Below are positions 23,940 through 36,175 of a DNA stretch of 64,000 bases, one piece after another. Made by a program: the position numbers and the translations under genes. Origin of the DNA: Ochotona curzoniae (taxonomy: Eukaryota > Chordata > Mammalia > Lagomorpha > Ochotonidae); assembly GCF_017591425.1 (NCBI RefSeq), contig NW_024465885.1, forward strand, positions 38,634,501 to 38,698,500, given 5' to 3'. The stretch's first letter is position 1, and every line of letters begins with the position of its first letter. The notes beneath the pieces are model-generated. The model saw only the letters and a list, made by a program, of their open reading frames with translations. It had not been told where the DNA came from and did no database searches.

Positions 23940-24230
23940 GGCTTGAATTATGCGTCTTTTCATATTAAAGCAAGTGTCATAGAACATAAAACTGCCCATG
24001 ACCTGTCTTAATGTTTTTCCACCAGCTTTCTATGCTGGTTTCATCTGGAGGGAGGAACTAAGGCATGTATTAAGAAGCTACAAGGGAATCCATACAAGGA
24101 AATAATTGCATTCATATTTGCAGGAGGTGTTTTGAAACTCCATTACCACAATCCCTGAAAAAAGAGAAGATTTGCAAGTTTTCCACAAAGACTTTCACAA
24201 TGAAACACGGTTTTTTTTGAATTTTCATTT

Positions 24231-24557
24231 TTAAGATTTATTTATATCTATTGGAAAGTCAGATTTTATAGATAGAAGGAGAGTCAGAGAGAAAGATCTT
24301 ACATCTGTTGGCTGATTCCCCAAACGGCCACAGCTGGCTGGTGCTGAGTTAATCTGAAGCTAGAACTCAGGTGCTTCTTCCAGGTCTCCCATGTGGGCGC
24401 AGAATCCAAGGGTTTCGGCCATCCCCAATTGCTTTCCCAGGCTACAAACAGGGAGCTGGGTGGGAAGTAAAGCAACTGGGACACAATTCATCTCCCATAG
24501 GGGACCCTGGCATGTGCAAGTTAAGGACTTTAGCTACTAGGCTATCACGCTAGGCCC
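24231..24557 (-). mobile_element. Pika-type C SINE
   Basis: Reverse copy: tail 'ttttaagatttatttatatctattgg', 'aaagatcttacatctgttggctgattcccc', 'ttccaggtctcccatgtgggcgcag', head 'tagctactaggctatcacgctaggccc'. Confidence 0.92.
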
Positions 24558-24559
24558 TA

Positions 24560-27465
24560 AAACAGGTATTTAAAAAACACCTTCTAGATGTAAAGAATTA
24601 TATCTTTTCTCTTAATACTTTATCCCTCATGTATGGATTATTCTGAATATCAAATGATTGAAGAGAAATAGACAACAAAACTTTCACCAAAATCTCAGAT
24701 CTTAAGTTTTCTGCTGTTCAGGCTGCCTTGCTATGGGTTACCTATCAACTGCAGAATGAATCACACGCATTTCAACTTCTGTGTTAGACCGGACATGTAA
24801 AACCCTGAAGAGTAGTGGTCAATGTAAGAAATACACTGTGGTTTGTAACTGCAATCGATACAGAAGTGAAAGAAAAGATTGCCCTGTCCCAGAGCACACC
24901 AGGGGAGGGAAAAACGTGAGCTCTGTTTGCCTCCAGCAGAATTCAAAAGCAGTAGCTAAAGCGTGGAAAATGTGTAAGGAACTCCACATTTTTTTTTTTA
25001 TCATTCTAACACATTCACCTATGAGGAATGAATGATATCCAATTTGACTCATAAATAATGCAAGTTGGAATCTACATTTATAAACAAGGTGACACATAGA
25101 TAATATAGCTTGCTATCACTGGGACTTCATTTATCCAGCCTTCTAAATATGTTTGCCATGTCATATATTCTGTCTCATTTCTTACCTGAAGGCCTCTATT
25201 TGCAAGAAGTCCCTGATTCGGTAGCTGAGTCTTGACTTGGTGAGTGAAGCCAGCGATAAAGTTGATGTGTCATGCGGGCCGTGCGCTGCCAGCAGTGATC
25301 ACACAGCAGGTGTGGATACCCCATTTGCAGTTCATCTTTCAGACCTGTGTGGGATGGACAGAGCTGCATTAAACAAGTTTACTTCCTCTCTAGTGACCAC
25401 AAGTATTCCCCAGTGAGAATGGAAAATGCACATTTTATTGGAAATGTGCATTTTGGGATTGCTCTGTTGAAAGAAGCGAGTTAATAATGTTGAGATTCAA
25501 AGGTTTAACTCAATGTCTGTCATACTTCAAGTAAAGAAGGGGGCAAAAGAACCAGAGCAAATTGATGGAGGGGGTGAGGATGGAGAGAGGATTCATGCAT
25601 GGGCACTCTGTCCTGATCAATCATTTACCACACAGCAAGAGAGTTATTTCAATTGAGAACACATCCACTTGCATACCAGATTTTGAATTTCTGAAACTTT
25701 TTTTTTTTTTCTGAACTATGTACTTCTGGTCAAATGTTTGTATACAATAAAGGGAACTGCTTTCATGGCTGACAGTTATTTGGGACATTTTTCTGAACTT
25801 TTTTGACTGTTGTCGTCCTTCTTTCCTAAATACTGAGGCTCTGAAGAGAGTGGGTGACATTATGATGAAAGCTAGATGACCTTTCTGTAAGTGGAAGAAA
25901 TGACCGTTAGACAAATGCTCAAAACAAAGTATATGATGTTTAGATTCCAACCGTGTAATGACTTAGCATCACTCATTTGCAGTGGCTGTTCAAATTTATT
26001 AGCTGAAATGTTTACAGGTTGATAATAGCTGCGCCCTGGCTCGTTTTTATCCTCGGGTATTTCCAGTGTTCTCACTTTCCAATGGATGTAGATGAAATCA
26101 CCTCCATCAGGACATCTGGCGTTGTTTTATAAACTATCACCTCGACTGATCATTTGTTTTCCTTTCTAACTTCAGTAAAGGGCTATCTTGTCACAGTGTT
26201 TATAACCTCTCCCTGATGCTTTTGTGCTGGGAAAAACAACATGTTGTTACTTTATACTTTCTACCCTTCACATATGATGTTCCAATGAGGGAAAATACAT
26301 CATCTAGTATTTACTAATGCTTAGACACAATATACAAGGAAAAACGAATGCATTTCTCTAATTAACCATATTCTCCAGATAAATATGGGATCTTTGAGAG
26401 GTCTTTGATAACTAAATGTAGATTATATTTTACTTCATTTATTTAATTACACATTCTGTTCCACTTTGATAGACCTACTAGTTAAAAAATCAGCAACTTA
26501 ATTTCTAACTGTTGGGAATGATAAATCCGCGGTCAGAATGAATAATGTATTATCTCCCTGAATAACTATTTCCTCAATCAATGTGTCATCTTCCTACTTA
26601 GGAGCTGTACACGAGAGTCAGGAATAATGATGTCAGCCATCTCCTGCCTGACTCAGATTTAATAGTTAGTGTGACCTTTGCTTATTAAAGGGCATGCTAC
26701 TTACATCTTAAATTACTTTTCTGTTTCAGTGCTGTCCTACTTTTAAAATGTCGACTTGAAAATCTGTTCTATCTTTCTAACATTGGCCATTTACTTTGCA
26801 TATCGATACAACGACCTTTTGAAAGTCAAACTACGCGTATAAAATATCATTTAACGTTTTACCTGAAAGTGTGTACCTCAAATATAGGAGCACGCTTCCT
26901 GTGTATCTAAAATGCTGCAGCACTTCAAAAGAGTAGACATGCAATCCATCTTTGACTAGTGATTTTTCAGAACTCGTGATTGGAGATACAGCAGTCTACC
27001 CTTTTAGAGTCATTTTGTTAGGTCATCGAGACAGCAAATAAGAGATTTTTTTTTTTTTTGTAAAAAGTAGAAAAAAAGTTTTATTTTCAATCAAATTAAA
27101 ATTTCAAACTCCTCAAACCCTTCATGATAAGACCTCTAATGTTTTAAAAATGAAACACTGTAATTTTCCTATTTAAAATTATGCAATTAATGTAACTATA
27201 GAATGTCAGTTATGTTGTTGTTTTCCAAATCTGATGGTAAAATTGAATCGTTTCCAAAAGCGAAACGAATCTGCTTATGGTATTTAATGACAACAGGGAA
27301 ATTATTTTCTATTTCACTTAAATGTAAACATTTCTTAACCAGGATTTTGGTCAGTTTTTAAGGTTGAATAAAGTATTCATCTGCAGACTATAAGGATGAA
27401 GAAATGCATAAACCAATTCAGACAAGTGAGATTGGAATATATTTTGAGGATTGATATTAAGGTAC
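24560..27465. other. Long unassigned stretch, repeat-poor
   Basis: Nearly 3 kb without a recognisable lagomorph SINE or LINE. Open frames at 24781-25097 and 25621-26075 are short, overlap on both strands and have no recognisable domain. It is one of the most repeat-poor parts of the window, so any conserved non-coding element would be most readily sought here. Confidence 0.45.
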
Positions 27466-27481
27466 ATAGTATATAACAATC

Positions 27482-27884
27482 TTTATTTTATTTTATTTTA
27501 TTTTTTTATAATACAGTTCCATAGACTGGAATTTCCCTTCCTCCCCTTTCCCCCAAATTTCCACTTTTCTACTGATATCTCCTGTATCATTATAATAGTA
27601 TGGTCTTTCCTGAACGGTGGGGAGTCCATCAATCTGCTCTAGGCTGAGGCCATAGCAGGCTGCTGCCATGCAGGAGGGCAGGGTCAGGGACAGTGGGAGC
27701 TGTAGGGCCCATGGCCTGTGTGACTGTGGGTACCACCACCACAGTTCTCCCAGGAAGGGGCCCTGGTCTCCTCACACACAGAGCTGACATGCGTTGAGCA
27801 CCCCATGGGAGAATTCTGGTAACGTCGTAACTCAGACCATGCCTAGGACTCCCGAATGCAGGAGTCTCAATTGTGGCTTCCAAG
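27482..27884 (-). mobile_element. LINE (probable L1) 3' UTR, antisense
   Basis: Starts with a T-rich 3' tail complement (27482-27509) and 'acagttccatagactgga', the antisense of the L1 terminus also seen at 52590 onward. It continues as a GC-rich block (27640-27875) unlike the flanks. Flanking 27468-27480 (agtatataacaat) and 27883-27896 (agtataatgataat) may be a decayed target-site duplication. Confidence 0.55.
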
Positions 27885-28400
27885 TATAATGATAATAATA
27901 ATGATGATGTTTATTTTTCTGGCATCATTTATTCAATATATCAATTTTGCAACTTCCATAGACTCCATGGGAAATATTTATCAGTTGTCTTCTTTGGGGT
28001 ACTACGAAAAGCTCTATGTTCTGTTACATCCCCAATATAAATAATAATAATAAAAAAACACAGATCTCAAAGGCATATTATGCTGAATGTCTACTAAATT
28101 TTGGATATTAAAATATTATTCAACATGTGACTTACTGCAGCCATGTATGTTGTACTGCAAAATAACAAGTAGAATACCATGAATATAAAATTTCTAAATT
28201 TAAGGCTCATTTTGCTAGTGAGCACATACTTATTTCTTAAATAATATTATCTTTGTGTGCATGCAAAAGCCAGCAGGCATGCCTACTATGACAAAATTAA
28301 GTATCAGCAAGTCATAATATAGACTTTTGCTCTAAAGTCATGTTCTGTTATGGAAGTAAGATGTGAGAAAAATGTTCCCCTCTAAATGTTACATATAATG
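27885..28400. other. Unassigned AT-rich DNA
   Basis: ATA/ATG-rich simple sequence at 27886-27909 and 28040-28057. No gene is recognised. Confidence 0.45.
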
Positions 28401-28430
28401 ATAACCTAGACGCTGGTGAGAAGCCCCCCA

Positions 28431-28514
28431 AATGCCCTTTATCCTGTGCTTAAACTTGAAGCTAAAACCAAAAATGCTCTCTATGCTGTTCCTGAACCTG
28501 AAGCTGAAACATCC
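28431..28514 (+). repeat. 42-bp tandem duplication
   Basis: 28431-28472 and 28473-28514 are two diverged copies of a 42-bp unit, 14 codons if read in the plus frame that is open across 28416-28682. No protein family is recognised. Confidence 0.75.
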
Positions 28515-28689
28515 ATGTTTGTTTTGGACACACAGCAACAATCCCAAGGGTTTAAATGGAGACCCCACTGGAAGAGCAAAACAATACACGTGTCTTGTTC
28601 AAAAAGCCATTCTACCCTCTCACGGATGGGCAGTTCTGGTGATCCAGCACCAACTTGGAGAGGAGAATGGTTGAGAAGATGAAGCACCT

Positions 28690-29450
28690 GTCTTGTTAAT
28701 CCAACCAGCAGAATTAACTTTCAAGAGAATTGGTATAATGGATTACAATGCTACAGCTTAAAATGTGAGACCAGAATTATCTTTTGTGCATTCACAGATA
28801 CCAAGTTTGCATTTCTGCAAACTGTCCATCCAATACTTTTGATCCATATTAGCTCCCTTTATATATGAGATTCCATGGCATAACTCCATGAGTAGCACTT
28901 AGTATGCTCAGGAAAATCTTCAGAATGTCTGCAAAATTCTGATGGATTCTGTGTAGTGGAGCAGCCTGGAAAAATACAAAATAGTTTTGAAACACGCAAA
29001 AGCCGAGAACAAGGGTTAGGTCCCATTCTGTTCAGGTGCTGGCTGTTTTCTCTCATCACACTCTTCCATTAACCCAACTAAAGCAATGGCTTTGCTCTAG
29101 GCGAATATTCTGAATAGTTAAAAGTTTCAGAGTTTCATTCCTAATTGTTTTATCCCATGATGTAATATAATAATAATCTTGGTAAATCCTAAAACACCAT
29201 TTTAATAGGGCAACACCCACATAAAATACACTTCCGTGCAGCTAGTTAATATGTCTACAACAGTATGCCACTTGTTTCTACAACTATTTTCTCTTTTATA
29301 GATAGGACACAGGTATGAGAAAATTCCCATTCTAACCATTACAGTGAACTCGATTGCCTCCAGTCATAGTACAAATCCAGTTGTAGTTCACAGCACATTT
29401 TAATTAGACTCTTAAAAATGAGTTGCTCTCCACTTCTATGTCATTCAGAG
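28690..29450. other. Unassigned DNA
   Basis: No gene or confident repeat is recognised. Confidence 0.45.
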
Positions 29451-29454
29451 TTAT

Positions 29455-29757
29455 TTCATTTTTATTGAAAAGTTGGATATACAGAGAGGAGGAGAAACAG
29501 AGAGGAAGATCTTCCCTCTGATGATTCACTCCACAAGTGGCCACAATGGTCGGAGCTGAGCCAATTTGATGCCAGCTTCCAGGTCTCCCAAATGGGTTTA
29601 GGCTCCCAAGGCTTTGGGCCATCATCAACTGCCTTTCCAGGCCACAAGCAGAGAGTTAGATGGGAAGTGGGGCCGCCGGGACATGAAGCAGCACCAATAT
29701 GGGATCCTGGCGCATGTGAGACGAGGGCTTTAGCCACTAGGCTACTGTGCTGGGCCT
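29455..29757 (-). mobile_element. Pika-type C SINE
   Basis: Reverse copy, well preserved: 'gaggaagatcttccctctgatgattcactcc', 'ttccaggccacaagcagagag', 'tatgggatcctggcgcatgtgag', 'tttagccactaggctactgtgctgggcc'. A short deletion removes the usual 'ggagccaggagct' block. Confidence 0.95.
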
Positions 29758-29927
29758 CATGTCCTTGCCCTGTGTTGTAGGTACCCAATCCATTGAAAAA
29801 CAAGAATTTTCAATATCTTTTCTGTGATTGGTTGATCATATTACTAAAACAAGGGGTTTAAAAAATAACCTTTTTGTGAGTTATCATTTAGCCACTATTT
29901 TTATCCCAGACTAGAAAGAAGATTTTA

Positions 29928-30185
29928 GTTATTTATTTATTTTAATTAAAAAAAAGTGACAGCCTGAGAAGCGGGAATGTTTGGAGAATTAAGTCACAGA
30001 GATTTTTTTTGATCTACTGGTTTACTCCCCAAATGGCTGTAACAGCTGGTGTTAAGCAAGACTGAAGCTAGGAGCCCGAAACTCCCACAAAAGATGGTAG
30101 TGACCTAAGCGCTTGCTGCTGTCTTTATGGGCACATTAGCAGGATACTGGGCTGGAAGTAGAACAGATGGAGTGCAAAGAAGTTT
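29928..30185 (-). mobile_element. Old C-type SINE
   Basis: Diverged reverse copy: 'tttatttattttaatt' tail, 'ctactggtttactccccaaatggctgtaacagctgg', 'gaagctaggagcc', 'gcaggatactgggctggaagtag'. Confidence 0.75.
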
Positions 30186-30549
30186 TCTGATAAGAGATAT
30201 TGATCACAACTTCTGTTTAATACATTTTGCCACAATGACTGCTCCTCAAAAATGACTTTGGAGATTGTTTGGAAATTTATTTCATGCTAAATACAATTAA
30301 CAAATAATCAATGGATTCTCATCTCATTATATATTCTTTGCAACATCTTGTTTTACGATGAGAATTAAAATACCATTAACCTGGGCTTAAACATCTTATA
30401 ATTTTTGTGATGACTATATATTTGCAGAAGGATTATAAAGATAGTACAAAGAAACCTCATTTAATTTCTCCCAACTTTCCCTTACATTAAAATCTTACAA
30501 AATTGAGGATGAGGCACTAAAGAAAACGATGTTGTAGTTTGTAGGGGTT

Positions 30550-30825
30550 GACACTTTAATGAGCATGTGATGCCAGAATCCCAAAATACAGTGCTGATTT
30601 GAGACCAGGTAGCTCCACTTCTGTTACAATTCCTTGGAAAACAGCAGGCAACAGTGCAAGCATTTGGTTCCCTGTTACCCATGTGGGAGACTGGATGGAG
30701 TTCATAGCTACTGGCCTCTCCATCTGAGACTGTAGGGTCTCGGATGAATCAGAAGAAGGAATATCTGTAGCTTTCTCTGACTCTCCATCTGCCTCTTTGC
30801 TTTGCTTCTCAAATAATAATGGAAA
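30550..30825 (+). mobile_element. Old C-type SINE
   Basis: Forward diverged copy: 'gtagctccacttctgttacaattccttgg', 'ttacccatgtgggagactggatggagttc', 'gactctccatctgcctctttgctttgcttctcaaataata'. Confidence 0.7.
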
Positions 30826-30829
30826 ACAA

Positions 30830-31440
30830 CTTGTATTATATCGCGATCTCCTCTTCTACGACACATATAATTACATTGGAGTTACATGTTGTTGATACTA
30901 TAGCAATGATATGCCATTCTTTGACTCTTGCCAGTGAATACATGATAGATACTACTGGTGAAGTCAACCTCAATTACTTTGCAAAATTTTGACGTTTCCG
31001 TTTTTTGCAAATAAAATCATTATTTCTGATTGTGCCTGGTAAATATTTGGGTGAAGTAGATATAAGTGTGTTGAGTCTTTGTAGGTATTTTGTTTTTACC
31101 AAAGTGTTTTCCCAGCAATGCCAGTAGGCTTGTGTGATTCTTGGTTGTAACTGCGGAGTGGTAACAGTAACCTTCTGTTTCCTTCATTTCTTTCTGATTT
31201 TTGATTATGTTTATTTGCAGAGTGAAGTGTGTCTTCTCTACTTTAGTATTAGCATGTAATCCTGTATGGTTGTTTTAATCCTTGAACAATACTTCTTTGC
31301 TGTCTCACGTGTCATTGACATTCATTAACAGGACTTCAACAGTGTAGCAGTGCTTTGTGGGCCATTACAACAAACTTCCTTCTCTTTTTAGGCCATCCAG
31401 ATATTCCGGATTCATAGTCCATTCATCTCTAAGCTGTTCC
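30830..31440. other. Unassigned DNA
   Basis: No gene or confident repeat is recognised. Confidence 0.45.
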
Positions 31441-31446
31441 ATTAGC

Positions 31447-31735
31447 AGTGGCCAGTGCTGAGGCATAACAGGTTTATCTACAATCTGCAATATCAACTGT
31501 ATGGCATCCAACCCAATGCCCTGCTAATGCGCCTCTGAAAATAGCAGAAGATGGCCCAAGTTTCCGGGCTTGTGCTCATGTAGAAGACTCTGAAGAAGTT
31601 GCTGGCTCCTGCCTTCAGCCTGGCATATCCTGAGCTGTTGTGATTTAAAGAAGGAATGTATGGATGGAGAATTTTTGTTTTTTTTTTTTTTATCTGTATA
31701 ACTGTGACTATCAAATAAATAAATTTTAAATGAGA
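31447..31735 (+). mobile_element. Old C-type SINE
   Basis: Forward copy: 'agcagaagatggcccaagt', 'ctgaagaagttgctggctcctgccttcagcctgg', 'tgtataactgtgactatcaaataaataaatttt'. The tail 'tcaaataaataaa' is the rabbit-like form. It is interrupted by an oligo-T run (31676-31690). Confidence 0.75.
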
Positions 31736-32351
31736 TATGTAGTGGATGTCTCATGCAAGGAAATGAGAAAGTAAAATATCTAGTTCAAAGATAAATAACA
31801 GATTTTTTAAAAACATATTCCATGTAATAGCAGGCTGTTGTGGGTCATTGGGATCTGTAAATCAAGTGCTGAACAAAGAGATGAAAGAAGAAAATAGCAC
31901 GTTGAGATTAATTAACATATACATGTAATGTTAAAAAAAAATTTGCAAACAGAACTTACATAGGAAGTGTGGGGGACAAACTTCAGGGCAAATGGAAAGG
32001 GCGAAGAAAAAAACTATCATGAGAAAAGTTGGTAATAAGGGCTAACAGCTTCAAAGACAATCATGAGGCAACGGGGACATGGATTTCAACATAGAAAAAA
32101 GTCTCAAAGAAAAGGAGTGTTTGACATTGTAAAATAGCCAGGGTTTCTGTTAGAAAGGATAGAGTGTATTATTCTGCTGACAATACGATGTCATTGAAAG
32201 ACTTAAAAAGAACCTTTGTAGTCAATACTGGCTGATGTTGTGGGTGAAATTATTTCTCCTTGGAAGCAACACGCTGACATACTAACTCTTAGTACTTCAG
32301 AGTGTTACTATATATGGAAAAAGGACCTTAGAGAAATAAATAAGTTTATTT

Positions 32352-32625
32352 TATGTATTTTATTTCTTTATTTGAAGGACAAAGACACAGGTAGAAACTG
32401 AGAAATATGTTTCATCTTCTGGTTCACTCTTCCAATACCCATGGTAGTGAGGACTAAGTCAAGCTAAACCCATGTGTGTGGTAGAGAATCAACCAATTAA
32501 TCATCACTCCTGAATCTTGGAGTGTGCATCAACAGTATCATGGAACTGAGAGAGGAACCAGACTTACAGTCAGACACATCACAATTCAGAATGCAGGTAT
32601 CACAAATGATGCTTTAATGTTTATC
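32352..32625 (-). mobile_element. Old C-type SINE
   Basis: Reverse copy: 'ttatttctttatttgaaggacaaagacacagg', 'ttcatcttctggttcactcttcc'. It then becomes too diverged for a clean alignment to a head near 32600. Confidence 0.6.
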
Positions 32626-32631
32626 AAGTAT

Positions 32632-32957
32632 CTGAGCCTGGCACTATGGCCTACTGACTAAATCCATACCTTACATGTGCCTGGATTCCCTGTGGATGTC
32701 AGGATTCCCTTGTTCCACTTCACATCCAGCTCCTTGCCTGTGCACCTTGGAAGGCAGTAGAGGATTGCCCAAAGCCTTGGGAACTTGCACCATTGTCAGA
32801 GACTCAGAAGAATTTCTAGGCTCCTGGATTCATATTGGCTCAGCTCTGTCCATGTGACCCCTTGGGAAGTGAACCAACAAATGGAAGATCTTTCTGTCTT
32901 ACCTTCTGTCTGTAAATCTGCCTTTCCAATAAAATAAAAATAAATCTTTAAAAAAGA
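32632..32957 (+). mobile_element. Pika-type C SINE
   Basis: Forward copy: 'gagcctggcactatggcctactgactaaatcc', 'cacatccagctccttgcctgtg', 'ttcatattggctcagctctg', tail 'ccaataaaataaaaataaatcttt'. Confidence 0.9.
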
Positions 32958-33227
32958 TGACATTTACCAAATGTCAACCTACAATACATTTTTTTTTGAC
33001 TGAAAAAACCTACAATAAAGTTTATATGTGGCTGGTGAAGGGCTTTAGTTCGGTATGGATGTTTCTTAGGAGAATTAATTTGATGCACAAAGACACCACA
33101 ATCACTATCAAATACAAAGTGAAGGCTGTATGAAGACACAGAAAGAAGATGGCCACCTTGAATTCAAGGAAAGAGGCCTCAGAGAAATCAACCCTGCACA
33201 TATCATTAACAAACAAACACATGTTAT

Positions 33228-33545
33228 TTATTGTATCTATTTGAAAAAGGCACTGGAAAACACTAAGACACACACACACACACACACACACAGAGTCGTT
33301 CATCTATTGGTTCACTCCCTAGAAGGAATCACAGCCACTGCTAGGTAATGCCAAGGCCAGCAGATAGAAAAGAGGAACAGCTTCTGAATCATCATGTGGA
33401 TGGAAGTGGCTCACATACTTGGTTCATCCTTTGCTGTTTTGCTGAGGCATTAGCAGGCTGGGACCTGGATCTTAAATTGAACATCTGGGATTGAAAAGCA
33501 CAACCATTTGGGATGCTGGGTAGCAGCTCTATCCACCACGACATA
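33228..33545 (-). mobile_element. Old C-type SINE carrying a CA repeat
   Basis: Reverse copy in which the usual GA-rich block is replaced by (CA)n (33268-33292), followed by 'tctattggttcactccct', 'ctttgctgttttgctgaggcattagcaggctgggacctggat' and head-side 'ggtagcagctctatccaccacg'. Confidence 0.75.
33268..33292. repeat. (CA)n microsatellite
   Basis: About 12 uninterrupted CA units inside a SINE. Confidence 0.95.
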
Positions 33546-33879
33546 ACACAACACACATACAGGACAACGCATACACCCTCACATCTCCATTTGTCGACTA
33601 GATTTCCAAACTGAAGGGAAATAAATTTGTGTCACCCACCCAGTGTATGATTTTTGTTCCATTTGCCTTCATAAACGGACTCAACGGAGAAGGAAACTAA
33701 CAAAGAAGCAGAGCAAGGTTGAGAGGAAAGAATAATAGTGATACAGATAAGTGCTGAGTCAAAGACTGTCTTAAAATCCATGCATAGGAGCAGTTTCTTC
33801 ACAAATTTTATGAAACAGTCAGGCATTTTGCACAACGGTTAAGTTCTTTCTTTGTCTAATTTCAGCTTCCTGATTATAT

Positions 33880-34040
33880 ACACATTGTGAGGAACAGTTC
33901 AATGCTCAAGTAATTGGGTGCCTGCCTGCATGTGAGATGCTTCGCCCCAGCTGTTGCATGTATTTGGGGACTGTATCAGGATACAAAAGATGCCATTATT
34001 TCTGTATCTCTGATTTTATAAAATAAATTTTAAAAATAGT
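33880..34040 (+). mobile_element. SINE fragment, internally deleted
   Basis: Keeps a 5'-like part ('gcccagctgttgcatg') and a tail ('tctgattttataaaataaatttt'). The middle block with 'gtgggagac' is missing. Confidence 0.4.
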
Positions 34041-34114
34041 GTTAAGACATGTTCACCAGAAATACTTCTAGGTTTTAGATGACATATGGACATTTCCTTT
34101 TCATTTTTAAGGGT

Positions 34115-34390
34115 TCTATTTTTTTTTTTTTATAAGTAGAGTGTGAAGAGCGAGGGAAGAAGGAAAAGAGAGGGGAACGGGCTGGGGAAAGGTGATGGAA
34201 GCAGAGAAATGGAGAGAGTTATCCACTGACTCTCTTCCCAAGTGTCCAGCAGAACTACAGTTAGGCCAGGCTCAAGCCAAGAGGCTTGTCACCTGGGCAT
34301 CTCATGTGGATAAGCAGAAGCTAAGAATTTCAGCCATCATCTGCACACACCTAGGCCCATGGCAGAAAGCCGAACATGAAGAGCAGAACA
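34115..34390 (-). mobile_element. Old C-type SINE
   Basis: Reverse copy with an oligo-T tail complement (34120-34132), a purine-rich block (34140-34215), 'ttatccactgactctcttccc' and 'gcacacacctaggcccatggcagaaagc'. Diverged. Confidence 0.6.
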
Positions 34391-34399
34391 ATGAATGAA

Positions 34400-36035
34400 C
34401 TGTTTCATAATATAGAATCAACATGTGGATTTTTACTCAGGCTGTAGAAGTGGCATGGGAATGAAAGCTGTCTGTTACAATCCCATGTTGATGGGAAACG
34501 AGGTAGCAGCTGTCTTCCACCTTTCTTTATCATGTTGTTATGGTTTCTCTGGCCCATATGAAGGAGGAAAACTGGGAGTTACTGTAATCATATACAGTTT
34601 CATCAATTCTCATGAAAATTGTGCAACTTAAGTATTAATCCAATTTAGGCATTCTCTCCCTTGCCCAGTGTTACATCACAATTGGATTTTGACCCCAAAT
34701 GTCCTAATTCAGTATCCTGAGATGTTTTTCACGTATCTCTACTTTAAAAAAAAAAAAAAGTAAGCATTTTCTGGTAAGCTGACTCCTTTTTTTCTGTCTC
34801 ATGTGATCTCTGACAACACCTCAATGCTCTACCCATCCAATGGTTTTAACTAATTCTAATTCTCTCACTGAAGGCAGGATTGAGATCCACACTGCAGGCG
34901 GCATGTCCATGCATGATTCCGGCATGCCCATTTCCAGCTGCACACAGTCCTGCCACACGGCAATTGACAACTCTCTCCAATTACTGTGTCACTCTCTTCA
35001 AAGATGCATAATTCATCAATACATTTAATTAATTCTAATTTGAGAAAGTTGCCTTCACTCTTTATAGTTCTTTATTTGCTCAAGGACATGAGATATTGGG
35101 AAGAATATTACACAAAAAAATCTATGTTCATCACAAGATAACAAAGGTACAGGTCATCCATGTGATTGGACCTTCAAAACAAATATGGTGTTTCTCTACT
35201 TAAGTTGTTATATATTTTAATTGTCTCCGTGTCCTCCTCTTGAAGGGTATCCACTATTCCCAGTATATAAAATAAGATGTCCAAGATACTTTGTTTGGAA
35301 TAGGTGACATCAATGGCTTTCTTATTGTCTTTTACATATATTTTTATGAACTAATGATTATATTAGAAATAAATAAGTGTGATCATCAGAAAGGGAATAA
35401 AAATAGTTTCAGAGCAATAAACTAAATCAATGCAGTGTGATCATCTTGATAGGCAAAATACAGTTCATTTGAACAGCTGCATCTGCCCTCTACTGGTGAA
35501 CACTGGGAATGCTTTGAAAAGGAACTGTGGTTACAGAACTTGAGTTAACCACTCTCTGGGGAGGATGCATCTGATGTTTCAGAGGCTTTAAAAAGAAAGC
35601 ATCTTGTACTTCAGAACACAGAAGCTGATGGTGCTTGGCCATGTGCACTTAGAAACTGCCTCCTGTGAATGTGAACTTTGAGCTGTGAGTTGTGACCAGA
35701 AATGGATATGTGTGAGAACTGGCCCAGAAAAATACAGCCCATGCTGCTTCACCAGAGTTGAACCTCCTGAGTCTGATCTAAAGAAAATATCTTCTTGCAA
35801 GGGAATCTTTTGTTCATGACCTTGCTGGTGAGACTATGACCATGTGTGCTACAGAGTTTAAGTAAATATTGCTGAGACTAATCACTGCCAAGTTCCCGAG
35901 AAAAGAAGGCAGACGAGTTTATGTACTGATTCATGAACTTGAAGCCATCTGATGTGAGTTTTTAATGAAGGATGAGGATTTCACAAGCAATTTCTGGAAG
36001 AGACTCTCACATCCCGAATCATATGTTTCAATATT
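34400..36035. other. Unassigned DNA
   Basis: No gene is recognised. Contains the CTCF-like site at 35483-35496. Confidence 0.45.
35483..35496 (-). promoter_or_regulatory. CTCF core motif match
   Basis: CTGCCCTCTACTGG reverse-complements to CCAGTAGAGGGCAG, which fits the degenerate CTCF core CCASYAGRKGGCRS at all 14 positions. It lies in non-repeat sequence. Binding cannot be judged from sequence alone; a 14-bp degenerate match in 64 kb has some chance of being random. Confidence 0.45.
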
Positions 36036-36039
36036 TTAT

Positions 36040-36175
36040 ATATGCTATTTGAAAGGAAGGGAGACAGGGGAGATCCTTCATCTTCTGGTTCACACCCTAG
36101 ATATCATGCCCGACTGAACCTTGGAAGAAGGGTCACAGCTCAGCCCTCCAAGGAAGGTGTCAGGAACTTTATTTA
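36040..36175 (-). mobile_element. SINE fragment
   Basis: Reverse-orientation 'tatttgaaaggaagggagacag' then 'tccttcatcttctggttcacaccctag'. The head half is not recognisable. Confidence 0.5.

Noticed and set aside
24781..25097. Cysteine-containing open frames on both strands
   Set aside because: Short and overlapping, ending in poly-T/poly-A-coded residues, with no known family.
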